Source of the DNA: JAAYDH01 sp964345825
GTDB taxonomy: Bacteria; Bacillota_I; Bacilli_A; RFN20; CAG-826
Direction: 5' to 3'
Assembly: GCA_964345825.1 (NCBI GenBank)
Contig: CAYFSI010000001.1
Span: 1 to 64,000, forward strand
DNA length: 64,000 bases
The stretch's first letter is position 1. Every line of letters begins with the position of its first letter. The notes beneath the pieces were generated by a model. That model saw nothing but the letters and a program-made list of their open reading frames with translations. It was not told where the DNA came from and made no database searches. Positions 25,109 through 32,587 of this stretch are shown here, in pieces. The position numbers and the translations under genes were made by a program.

Positions 25109-26193
25109 TTTAGAACCTCTTTGAATATATCTAAATGAGATTTTGCTGTTTTTTCAATCGTGTTTTCTTTTGCTGTTTTTATAGCGTTCAAGTTCATCTT
25201 ATCATTTATCAAACTAAATGCCTTTAGAATCTCTTCCTTACCATCAAGAGAAACAATGTAGCCATTGTATCCATCTTTGATTAAATGACGAGAACTAACA
25301 ACTTGGTTAGAGGAAATGACTGGCAAACCATTCGCAAAGGCTTCGTTCGTGGTGTGGCCATAGATGTCTTCTTTCGATAAGGTGACAAAGCAGTCACATC
25401 CTTGAAGAACTTTAAAAAGCTCATCATGAGACAAGAATTTCATTATATGAATGTTAGATAAATTGTTCTCTTCAATGTATTTGTAATATTTGTCCTCTAA
25501 AGGTCCTTCCCCAATTAAGAGAAGATTTTCTTTCCTGCCTTTAAATAAAGACATTAAAAAAAGATTATTTTTTCTTTCGATAAATTGACCAGCACTTACA
25601 AACAATGGTGCAGAAGGCAGATTATATTTTTTTTGGATTACTTCTTTATCTTTTTTTGATAAAGGGGAAACCAAGACATCTTTTTCGAAGAAAGTACTGT
25701 ATGGATAATGATAGATATCTTCTTCTTTCGCTCCGTAGTGCTTTAGGTACACATCAGCTTCCTCACAAGGGGAAAGATACTTGAAGGCAGAACTGATAAA
25801 GTATTTCTTAATTTTGCGCTTAAGAAAATTCTCTCTTTTTACAACCCCTCCATTAATGTAGAGGACAAAAGGAATCTCCCGTTTTTTCATATAATGAATA
25901 GCTCTCATTTCGGTAATGGTGCTGTAACCATTCATGATGATGAGATCATATTGTTGATGGTTTTTGGCAATATATTTTCTCAACTCTCCCGTATTGGAAT
26001 TTTCATTTCCAAAAGAGCCACCTCTCAGAAAACTAACATTAAAATTATATTCGTTCTTTGCATAAAACGAATCTGGTCTGTTTTTGGCTTTTTTTCTTTC
26101 AAAAATAACATGAAGATCAAACAACTCAGCGAGTTCATTAAAAAGGTTGACCTTATAAGGTGCTGGATGATTAAAAACAAAGAGTATTTTCAT
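25099..26193 (-). CDS. Glycosyltransferase, GT4 family
   Basis: The 364-residue protein opens MKILFVFNHPAPYKVNLFNELA, a common GT4 start. It contains PLFVSAGQFIERKNNLFLMSLF, LLLIGEGPLEDKYYKYI, IHIMKFLSHDEL and the SKEDIYGHTTNEAFANGLPV motif with the conserved ExG-type nucleotide-sugar contact. It heads the minus-strand pair with the gene at 23948. The ATG is 56 bases from the divergent ung start. A weak TATTAA (plus 26200-26205) sits 6 bases upstream without an SD. It likely adds one sugar to the repeat unit. Confidence 0.86.
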   Translation of the reverse strand: MKILFVFNHPAPYKVNLFNELAELFDLHVIFERKKAKNRPDSFYAKNEYNFNVSFLRGGSFGNENSNTGELRKYIAKNHQQYDLIIMNGYSTITEMRAIHYMKKREIPFVLYINGGVVKRENFLKRKIKKYFISSAFKYLSPCEEADVYLKHYGAKEEDIYHYPYSTFFEKDVLVSPLSKKDKEVIQKKYNLPSAPLFVSAGQFIERKNNLFLMSLFKGRKENLLLIGEGPLEDKYYKYIEENNLSNIHIMKFLSHDELFKVLQGCDCFVTLSKEDIYGHTTNEAFANGLPVISSNQVVSSRHLIKDGYNGYIVSLDGKEEILKAFSLINDKMNLNAIKTAKENTIEKTAKSHLDIFKEVLKCK

Positions 26194-26249
26194 AACTATT
26201 TAATATTATGCGTCTTTTTTGTAAGTTTTAAAAATGTTATCATTTCAAT

Positions 26250-26936
26250 ATGTCAGAATTATCAAAAAAGTGGAGCGAATTTTTCCACTTAATTAAAGAA
26301 AAAGATTACACCAAAAGATTAAATAATTACCTCGATTTAGAATATCGGAATCACATCTGTTTTCCGCCCCGTAATCTTTTATTCAATGCTTTCTATCTAA
26401 CACCCCTTGAACAAATTAAAGTGGTCATTATTGGTCAAGACCCTTATCACGAACCGGGGCAAGCGATGGGACTCTCATTCAGCGTTCCTGCTGGTATTAA
26501 AGTTCCTCCATCATTATTGAATATCTATAAAGAGATTGAAAACGAATACAAAATTGAATGCGACAAAAATAATGGTGATATAACCTATCTTGCAAAACAA
26601 GGCATCTTGCTTTTAAACGCCATTTTATCCGTTCGAGAACACGAAGCAATGAGCCACAACGTTCCCGAATATCAAGAATTTTTCCATGATGTTTTGAAAT
26701 ATATTGATGAACAGCCTCAGCCAATCGTGTTTCTACTTTGGGGCGGCCCTGCTCGAAAGTTAAAAAAGTATATAACTAATCCTAAACACTTGATTTTGGA
26801 GAGCGCCCATCCTTCACCTTTATCTGCAAACCAAGGCGGATGGTTTGGCAATAACCATTTTCATCTCGCTAATGAATATTTAATCAATAATAATTTATCT
26901 CCAATAAACTGGATAAAAAAGGATGATTTGCAATGA
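26250..26936 (+). CDS. ung: Uracil-DNA glycosylase
   Basis: Ung removes uracil from DNA to start base-excision repair. The 228-residue protein has the catalytic water-activating motif GQDPYHEPGQAMGLSFSVP (Asp in QDPYH), the loop LLLNAILSV, and the leucine-intercalation motif HPSPLSANQGGWFG with the conserved His. The extended -10 (TGT TATCAT, 26235-26243) ends 6 bases before the ATG and no SD is present, so transcription likely begins at the start codon. The stop overlaps thiN as ATGA, so the repair gene and the thiamine gene are cotranscribed. Confidence 0.96.
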   Translation: MSELSKKWSEFFHLIKEKDYTKRLNNYLDLEYRNHICFPPRNLLFNAFYLTPLEQIKVVIIGQDPYHEPGQAMGLSFSVPAGIKVPPSLLNIYKEIENEYKIECDKNNGDITYLAKQGILLLNAILSVREHEAMSHNVPEYQEFFHDVLKYIDEQPQPIVFLLWGGPARKLKKYITNPKHLILESAHPSPLSANQGGWFGNNHFHLANEYLINNNLSPINWIKKDDLQ

Positions 26937-27562
26937 TTTTGTACATTATAATTGGAAACGCAGTTGATATTAAACGCTACCAATTTGAAAAAGAAAGAAT
27001 GATTGTCGGTGTTGACAAAGGCGCGTTATTAGCTCTCCAATCAAATGTTCAATTAGATTATGCTGTTGGAGATTTTGATTCTTTGCAAACTGATGAAATT
27101 CAATTCGTTTTTAATAACACAAAAAAGGTTATTCGCTTAGATCCTGTCAAAGATGTCACTGATACCTACTTTGCTTATAAAGAGTTTAATAAAGGAATGG
27201 ATAGGATTATCATTCTTGGTGGTATTCAAGGATATAGAATCGAACATTTTCTGGCTAATATTAACCTATTGAAACTTGATAAGCGAGTCCTCATTCAAGA
27301 TGATTTTTCATTAATTAGCAGACATGATACTCCATGTGAAATAGTCTTTCAAAATGATCAATACCGATTCTATTCTTTCTTCTCAAATGGAAGTTCCCAC
27401 ATTTCATTGAAGGGTTTTAAATTTGATCTTAAGAATTATGAATTGAATGATAAAGATACACTGTGTATTTCAAACGAGTTGCTAGATTCAAATGGTACTT
27501 TGAAGGTGATTTCTGGTTCGTGCATTCTCGTAAGAAGTAAAGACGATATTGCTTTTCGTTAA
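26933..27562 (+). CDS. thiN: Thiamine pyrophosphokinase
   Basis: TPK converts thiamine to thiamine pyrophosphate using ATP. The 209-residue protein has VGVDKGALLAL, the metal-binding VGDFDSL, the ATP-binding segment DPVKDVTDTYFA, and GGIQGYRIEHFLANINLL, where most TPKs have RxDH; here it is RIEH. Length is typical. The start overlaps ung (ATGA). The promoter of the downstream TPP-riboswitch unit lies at its 3' end. With thiT it forms an uptake-plus-activation route, and no thiamine biosynthesis gene is seen nearby. Confidence 0.93.
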   Translation: MILYIIIGNAVDIKRYQFEKERMIVGVDKGALLALQSNVQLDYAVGDFDSLQTDEIQFVFNNTKKVIRLDPVKDVTDTYFAYKEFNKGMDRIIILGGIQGYRIEHFLANINLLKLDKRVLIQDDFSLISRHDTPCEIVFQNDQYRFYSFFSNGSSHISLKGFKFDLKNYELNDKDTLCISNELLDSNGTLKVISGSCILVRSKDDIAFR

Positions 27563-27577
27563 TTATATTCATACAAT
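27549..27577 (+). promoter_or_regulatory. Promoter of the TPP-riboswitch / thiT unit
   Basis: TTGCTT at 27549-27554, a 17-base spacer and TACAAT at 27572-27577. The -35 box overlaps the last codons of thiN. Confidence 0.7.
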
Positions 27578-27593
27578 GTGATAGTTCGAAATG

Positions 27594-27668
27594 AACAGGG
27601 GAGCTCGCAAGGGCTGAGAGGTTAGAAATAACGACCCTTAACCTGATCTAGGCAATGCTAGCGTAGGA
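27594..27668 (+). ncRNA. TPP (THI-box) riboswitch aptamer
   Basis: The conserved THI elements are all present: CAGGGGAG, the thi-box core GGGCTGAGAGG, the ACCCTTAACCTGATCTAGG block that forms the pyrophosphate-sensing arm, and AATGCTAGCGTAGGA closing the structure. It lies between thiN and thiT. On binding TPP it should favour the terminator at 27683-27714 and turn thiT off. Confidence 0.96.
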
Positions 27669-27682
27669 CTATTTATTTAGAC

Positions 27683-27714
27683 ATCCACTGGTTTTGCCGG
27701 TGGATTTTATTTTT
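27683..27714 (+). terminator. Riboswitch-controlled terminator upstream of thiT
   Basis: ATCCACTGG pairs with CCGGTGGAT over a 5-base loop, followed by TTTATTTTT. It sits between the aptamer and the thiT SD (GGAGGA), so control is by transcription attenuation. Confidence 0.88.
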
Positions 27715-27723
27715 GGAGGACTT

Positions 27724-28359
27724 ATGAAAGCATTATTTAACATTCGAACGATGGCGGAAGTCGCTATTTTTGCCGCAATCGGATTTGTCTTGGATGCGAT
27801 AGCCGGAGCCTATTCTGCTCCCATTTTTATCAATGGTGGTTCAATCGGAATTGCCATGGTGTGCGTTTTGATTGTTTCATTTCGTCGCGGAACTCTCGCG
27901 GGTATTTTAACCGGCTTAGTCATGGGATTGCTTGATTTAGCAGACGGATTCTATGCAATAGCTTCCACTTGGTATATTGCAATGGCTCAAGTATTATTCG
28001 ATTATGTTATTGTCTATGCCGTTGTTGGATTTGCTGGACTATTCAGAAAGTTATCGATAAAAGAAAATCAACAAAACATTCGAATTGGTTGGCTACTAAC
28101 TGGATGCTTGTTGGGCGGTTTTCTTAAATTTGCTTCTCATTACTTATCAGGTGTTTTATTTTGGAATGATCCTTCTGGATTTGTGTGGGGATTTACCGAC
28201 GGCTTTCTCTATTCATTCGTTTATAATGGGGCCTACATGCTTCCTTCAATTATCCTGGTCTCGTTTATCATGTTTTTAATCGCCAAAAAATGGCCGTTTT
28301 TGCTTCGCGATGTTAATTATGCATTTCTCCAAAAGAGAGACGGGGAAGACAAGAAATAA
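27724..28359 (+). CDS. thiT: Thiamine ECF transporter S component ThiT
   Basis: ThiT is the membrane substrate-binding subunit of a group II ECF vitamin transporter. The 211-residue product has six hydrophobic helices and the family signature EVAIFAAIGFVLDAIAG. The region MVCVLIVSFRRGTLAGILTGLVMGLLDLA and the Trp-rich segment GFVWGFTDGFLYSFVYNGAYM follow. The ATG at 27724 has GGAGGA just upstream. It is controlled by the TPP riboswitch. The EcfA/EcfA'/EcfT energising module must be elsewhere in the genome. Confidence 0.94.
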   Translation: MKALFNIRTMAEVAIFAAIGFVLDAIAGAYSAPIFINGGSIGIAMVCVLIVSFRRGTLAGILTGLVMGLLDLADGFYAIASTWYIAMAQVLFDYVIVYAVVGFAGLFRKLSIKENQQNIRIGWLLTGCLLGGFLKFASHYLSGVLFWNDPSGFVWGFTDGFLYSFVYNGAYMLPSIILVSFIMFLIAKKWPFLLRDVNYAFLQKRDGEDKK

Positions 28360-28432
28360 TTAGTTCTTCCATAAAAGCCTTATTCAGTTTGTTAACATTC
28401 TATGTTATATTTAATTAACATGAGGTTTTATT

Positions 28433-29470
28433 ATGGAATTAGATAAAGACAAAATATTGAGTGAATCAAAAAACACTAACCCCGATAATATAGAAGAGCC
28501 AATTATTGAAACGAAAACAACAGTTGATGGCACTATAAAAGTCAACGATGGTTCGATTGAAATTGAGAAACCATCTAATGATGATGTTCCATATTGGGAA
28601 GCAATAGATACATATCGTAATGAGATTATTAGTTCCGTCAAACGTTCGAAGAGAAGATCAAATATTTCGATGGCTATCATTATTGTTTGTTCCATCGCCG
28701 GATTGATTCTTTTGTCACTTTCTCGGACTGTCACTAACATCATCGCTTGGTGCTTATTGTTAGTTGCTGTTGTAGTTATTCTCATTTTCTTCATTCTTAA
28801 TCGGCGAGTTGATCGTCCAGATTTTCAAGGATATGTTGTAAAAGCCTCTACCGCGATTAATAAGGCGAGTTTTGCTGATGGAAAATTCAGTAATGTCGTT
28901 TATTTCCCAAAAGACAAACTAGAGTTAGGAGAAGTATTTGCTGAAGGCGTGTATGCTGGCTTAACAAATTCGATTTCTCGAAATTTAGTCAAAGGGGCCT
29001 ATTCTGATCACCATTTCAAAATGTGCGAATGTGCTTTATTTACTGGAGCGGGAAGACAAAGAAAAACCGCTTTCGTTGGCAAATATATAAACTTTGTTAA
29101 TTCATTGGATTTTGATGGCAGATTTCTCTTTATCATTAAGGGAAAAGAAAGTGTTGATCAACCGACATCATTGGATGATTTGGAATCATTAGAAAGCGAT
29201 AGCGACTTTTTCGTTTATGGTCCCAAAGGCGCTAATGTCAAAGATGTTTTTGGCACCAAGTTCCTTTCAAAGGTAAAAGCTCTCAAAGTTGAAAAACATT
29301 TGCTCAATGTAATATTCTGTGTTTGGGCGGGACACACTACCTTGTATTTAAGCTATGATGATTTGGTAAACGAATTACCTGTTGATAAAAAATTTGATCC
29401 TGATGGAGTTAAACAATTCCAGAAGGAACTGCCTGACTTTATGGAGGTCTTAGCTGAAATAGCTAGGTAA
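28433..29470 (+). CDS. Membrane protein, DUF3137-like
   Basis: The 345-residue product has an acidic N-terminal tail of about 70 residues, two adjacent hydrophobic helices (about 80-98 and 100-122), then a soluble domain of about 220 residues. Segments FKMCECALFTGAGRQRKTAFVGKYI, VFGTKFLSKVKAL and TTLYLSYDDL recall DUF3137 proteins of Firmicutes, which often accompany LemA; no lemA is seen here. The extended -10 (TGT TATATT, 28403-28411) and a weak GAGG precede the ATG. It is 4 bases from the Ntdp-like gene and may start the t6A operon. Function is unknown. Confidence 0.65.
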   Translation: MELDKDKILSESKNTNPDNIEEPIIETKTTVDGTIKVNDGSIEIEKPSNDDVPYWEAIDTYRNEIISSVKRSKRRSNISMAIIIVCSIAGLILLSLSRTVTNIIAWCLLLVAVVVILIFFILNRRVDRPDFQGYVVKASTAINKASFADGKFSNVVYFPKDKLELGEVFAEGVYAGLTNSISRNLVKGAYSDHHFKMCECALFTGAGRQRKTAFVGKYINFVNSLDFDGRFLFIIKGKESVDQPTSLDDLESLESDSDFFVYGPKGANVKDVFGTKFLSKVKALKVEKHLLNVIFCVWAGHTTLYLSYDDLVNELPVDKKFDPDGVKQFQKELPDFMEVLAEIAR

Positions 29471-29474
29471 TTTC

Positions 29475-30008
29475 ATGAGCGTTGTTGGACGTTGGTTGGG
29501 AATACAATGCTACAAGCACAATGGTGATTTGCACCGTGTTTGGGATCGTGGTTTTGTTATGGAGAATAACCATGATTTTATTGTTTCTGCTTCTCGCCGC
29601 GCCAAAGTTGTTGAAAACAACGGACGAAGTTGGTTTACAAAAGAACCCGCTATTACGATTTTTTCGAAACAAGAATGGTGGAATGTTATTTGTATGATTA
29701 AAGAAGACGGAGTCTGCTTCTATTGCAACATCGCTTCCCCCTCTCTCATTGACCATGACGTGATAAAGTACATCGACTATGATTTGGATGCCAAGCTATT
29801 TCCGAACGGAGAAGTTCGTGTATTGGATGAAAAAGAATATGTCCATCATCATGATTTTTATGGCTACGATGATGACTTAGATGAGATATTAAAACACTCC
29901 ATTTCTGATGTTGTTGAAAGAATGAAAAAAAGACTGTTTCCCTTTGACGAAAACTTCGTAAAAGATTACTACAACAAATTCACCAATCAGAATTTAAAGA
30001 AAGAATAA
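29475..30008 (+). CDS. DUF402 nucleoside tri/diphosphate phosphatase-like protein (Ntdp family)
   Basis: The 177-residue protein matches the DUF402 family (Bacillus YgaC, Staphylococcus Ntdp). It has the start IQCYKHNGDLHRVWDRGFV, the middle WFTKEPAITIFSKQEWWNV and the acidic metal-binding stretch FYCNIASPSLIDHDVIKYID...LDEKEY. Members hydrolyse nucleoside tri- and diphosphates with divalent metal. Start ATG at 29475 is 4 bases after the previous stop. The position in front of tsaE suggests cotranscription with the t6A genes, though this link may only be operonic convenience. Confidence 0.82.
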   Translation: MSVVGRWLGIQCYKHNGDLHRVWDRGFVMENNHDFIVSASRRAKVVENNGRSWFTKEPAITIFSKQEWWNVICMIKEDGVCFYCNIASPSLIDHDVIKYIDYDLDAKLFPNGEVRVLDEKEYVHHHDFYGYDDDLDEILKHSISDVVERMKKRLFPFDENFVKDYYNKFTNQNLKKE

Positions 30009-30012
30009 AAAT

Positions 30013-30459
30013 ATGCTTGTAAATATAGTTACTCATGGAGCCGAAAAGACCATCGAATTGGGAGAACGGCTCGCTTCAATATTGCCTAACGGAATCACCT
30101 TAGCTTTAAAGGGGGATTTAGGCGCGGGAAAAACAACTCTTGTGAGAGGAATTGCTCGAGGACTAGGGATTAACGAAATCGTTCAATCTCCCACTTTCAA
30201 CATTATGAAAATTTATTTCAAAGGCAAAAGACCTCTCATACATATTGATGCATACCGATTGGAAGACATCAATACAGATATTGGTCTCGAAGAGTATATC
30301 GGTTACGAAACAGGAATCACTGTCATTGAATGGCCAAACTATATCAAGAAATTTTTACCAAGTGACTTGCTTGAAATTGATATTAAAAACCTCGGAGGAG
30401 ATAATCGCTCTTTTTCCTTTATTGGAAGAGAAGAAGTGATTAAAAACATTGCATTATGA
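30013..30459 (+). CDS. tsaE: tRNA t6A biosynthesis ATPase TsaE
   Basis: TsaE is the ATPase that resets the TsaB-TsaD complex during synthesis of threonylcarbamoyl-adenosine at position 37 of ANN-decoding tRNAs. The 148-residue protein has Walker A GDLGAGKT at 34-41, then VQSPTFNIMKIY and the HIDAYRLED segment followed by VIEWP, all diagnostic. Its stop overlaps tsaB as ATGA. TsaC, the first enzyme of the pathway, is not in the window. Confidence 0.95.
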   Translation: MLVNIVTHGAEKTIELGERLASILPNGITLALKGDLGAGKTTLVRGIARGLGINEIVQSPTFNIMKIYFKGKRPLIHIDAYRLEDINTDIGLEEYIGYETGITVIEWPNYIKKFLPSDLLEIDIKNLGGDNRSFSFIGREEVIKNIAL

Positions 30460-31043
30460 AGTATACAATTTTATTAGACTCATCAAATACATCGCTAACT
30501 GTTGGATTAGCCAAAGAACATCATCTCATTGATTCAATATCTTATGAATCTTGGCAATCTCAATCAGAGCACATGATTCCCGAGCTAGATAACCTATTAT
30601 CGAAACATCAAATAGGAAAAAATGATATTGATAGAGTCATTGTCGCTATTGGGCCTGGTTCTTACACTGGAGTGAGGATTGCTCTCAGCATTGCCAAGAC
30701 AATCGCAACAGTGTTGCCTATAAGTTTATATACGGTTAGCTCGTTGCGTGTCTTGAAGGATAAAGAAAATCCTTCTATTTGTCTTATTAATGCCCGTAGC
30801 AACCGATCATATATTGGAATTTACCAAGGATCATCTTGTTTGCTTCCTGATCAAATAATGAACAATGAACAAGTTTTGGATTATATTGTCGGACACCCAA
30901 ATTATCATGTTTGTGGTGATACTCAATATCTTAAAATTGATGGAATAAAAACGAATATTGCCGAAGAAATGCTTTCTTTGCAGGGTTTTATTGAAAAAAT
31001 TGATAACCCTTTAGGCGTTGTTCCGGTCTATATGAGAGATTAA
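30456..31043 (+). CDS. tsaB: tRNA t6A biosynthesis protein TsaB
   Basis: TsaB is the non-catalytic, ASKHA-fold partner that binds TsaD. The 195-residue protein is shorter than many TsaB (about 220-230). It retains ILLDSSNTSLTVGLAKE at the N-terminus, the motif VIVAIGPGSYTGVRIALSIAKTIA that contacts TsaD, and a reduced C-terminal half. The start overlaps tsaE (ATGA) and it is one base from rimI. Confidence 0.92.
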   Translation: MKYTILLDSSNTSLTVGLAKEHHLIDSISYESWQSQSEHMIPELDNLLSKHQIGKNDIDRVIVAIGPGSYTGVRIALSIAKTIATVLPISLYTVSSLRVLKDKENPSICLINARSNRSYIGIYQGSSCLLPDQIMNNEQVLDYIVGHPNYHVCGDTQYLKIDGIKTNIAEEMLSLQGFIEKIDNPLGVVPVYMRD

Positions 31044-31044
31044 C

Positions 31045-31539
31045 ATGGAATATTTAAATGTCACGATTCGACCCGCCACTGAAAAAGATTTGCCGGCAAT
31101 TCTTGAAATTGAAAATCTTACTTTTGTTTCTCCTTGGAAAGAGAAAGATTTCCGCTATGAATTAACTGAAAATCCAGTTAGCAATTTCTGGGTCGTCGAA
31201 CTCGAAATCGAGTCTCAAGGCCTCAAATCAGTTCTTGGATTTTGCGATTATTGGCAAACTTTTGATTCTGCCACGATATGTAAAATTGCTGTTCACCCAG
31301 AGATGCAAAGGCATGATTTAGGTTCTGCGATGATGGATGAAATCATCAATGATTGTGCTGCTAAACAAGTATTAACTTTAACCCTCGAAGTCCGAGTATC
31401 AAATTCGAAAGCCATCGCTTTTTATAAAAAGCATGGGTTCCGTGAGATAGTAATTAAACCCCATTATTATGATAATGGTGAAGATGCATTATATATGCTA
31501 TTGGAGATAGGAAATTATGGCGCTGATTTTAGCAATTGA
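31045..31539 (+). CDS. rimI: Ribosomal protein-alanine N-acetyltransferase-like GNAT (RimI)
   Basis: The 164-residue GNAT protein has RPATEKDLPAILEIENLTFVSPW, a catalytic core with ICKIAVHPEMQRHDLGSAMMDEI (the acetyl-CoA loop QRHDLGS in place of the usual Q/RxxGxG/A) and SNSKAIAFYKKHGFREI. RimI acetylates the N-terminus of S18 in E. coli and is regularly found with tsaB and tsaD. The 3' end overlaps tsaD by 23 bases. Histidine and Asp in the CoA loop are slightly unusual. Confidence 0.88.
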   Translation: MEYLNVTIRPATEKDLPAILEIENLTFVSPWKEKDFRYELTENPVSNFWVVELEIESQGLKSVLGFCDYWQTFDSATICKIAVHPEMQRHDLGSAMMDEIINDCAAKQVLTLTLEVRVSNSKAIAFYKKHGFREIVIKPHYYDNGEDALYMLLEIGNYGADFSN

Positions 31540-32536
31540 ATCTAGCTGTGATGAAACAGCTATTGCCATCATAAGAGATGGTGCTTTACTTTCGAATATC
31601 GTTTCTTCCCAAGCTGATGTCCACGCTAAATATGGAGGTGTGATGCCTGAAATCGCTTCTCGCCTTCATGTGGAAAATATTGGTGTTGTACTAAAGGAAG
31701 CACTTGAAAGGGCAAATGTGAACATCGCTGATATTGACGCTTTCGCTGTTACTCGTGGCCCAGGTTTAATCGGAGCTCTTCACGTTGGACTGCAAGCCGC
31801 AAAAACCCTAGCAATGCTTTTTAAAAAACCTTTGATACCGGTTCATCATTTGGTCGGACATATTTATGCTAATGAATATATTCAGCCATTTCATTTCCCT
31901 CTATTAGCTGTTGTTGTCTCAGGAGGCAATACTGAACTAATTTTGATGAAGGAACATATGTCATTTGATGTTATTGGCGAAACTCGCGATGACGCTATTG
32001 GTGAGTGCTATGACAAGGTGGCCCGCGTTCTCGGACTCCCTTATCCAGGTGGAATTCCAATCGATAGATTGGCAAAAGAAGGCAATCATTCTTACAATCT
32101 TCCAATCCCATTGAAGGGTGAACATACATACGATTTATCTTTCTCTGGATTGAAAACTAATGTCATCAATTTAGTGCATAATCTCGAGCAAAAAGGCGAA
32201 AAAGTTAATGTTCCTGATATGTGCAAATCTTTTCAAGATGTCGCGATTGGAACAATAGTTGACCGAGTTAAAAGAGCCGTTCGAGAATTTGAGGTGAATG
32301 AAGTTATTCTCGGTGGTGGTGTCTCAGCCAATTCATATCTTCGCAGTGAAATGACACGTGAAATGGAAAAAATGAATGTTCATATTAACATTCCTCCAAT
32401 GTGGTGTTGCACAGATAATGCTGCTATGATTGCAAAAGTCGCAGAGCGGTTATATGAAATGCGTTTATTTGCACCTTTGGATCTTGGTGTGGATCCAAAC
32501 TGGAAAATCGAAGATTATGATAAATTCACAAATTAA
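31517..32536 (+). CDS. tsaD: tRNA N6-adenosine threonylcarbamoyltransferase TsaD
   Basis: TsaD transfers the threonylcarbamoyl group to A37 of tRNA. The 339-residue protein has ILAIESSCDETAIAII, the iron-binding histidines in PVHHLVGHIYAN (His111 and His115), and PYPGGIPIDRLAKEG. The ILGGGVSANSYLR and CTDNAAMIA C-terminal marks are also present. The start ATG lies within the end of rimI. It completes a tsaE-tsaB-rimI-tsaD operon. Confidence 0.97.
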   Translation: MALILAIESSCDETAIAIIRDGALLSNIVSSQADVHAKYGGVMPEIASRLHVENIGVVLKEALERANVNIADIDAFAVTRGPGLIGALHVGLQAAKTLAMLFKKPLIPVHHLVGHIYANEYIQPFHFPLLAVVVSGGNTELILMKEHMSFDVIGETRDDAIGECYDKVARVLGLPYPGGIPIDRLAKEGNHSYNLPIPLKGEHTYDLSFSGLKTNVINLVHNLEQKGEKVNVPDMCKSFQDVAIGTIVDRVKRAVREFEVNEVILGGGVSANSYLRSEMTREMEKMNVHINIPPMWCCTDNAAMIAKVAERLYEMRLFAPLDLGVDPNWKIEDYDKFTN

Positions 32537-32587
32537 AATGATTTAATCATTTATTCTTGTATAATAATTTTACGGAGGATAGGAAAT

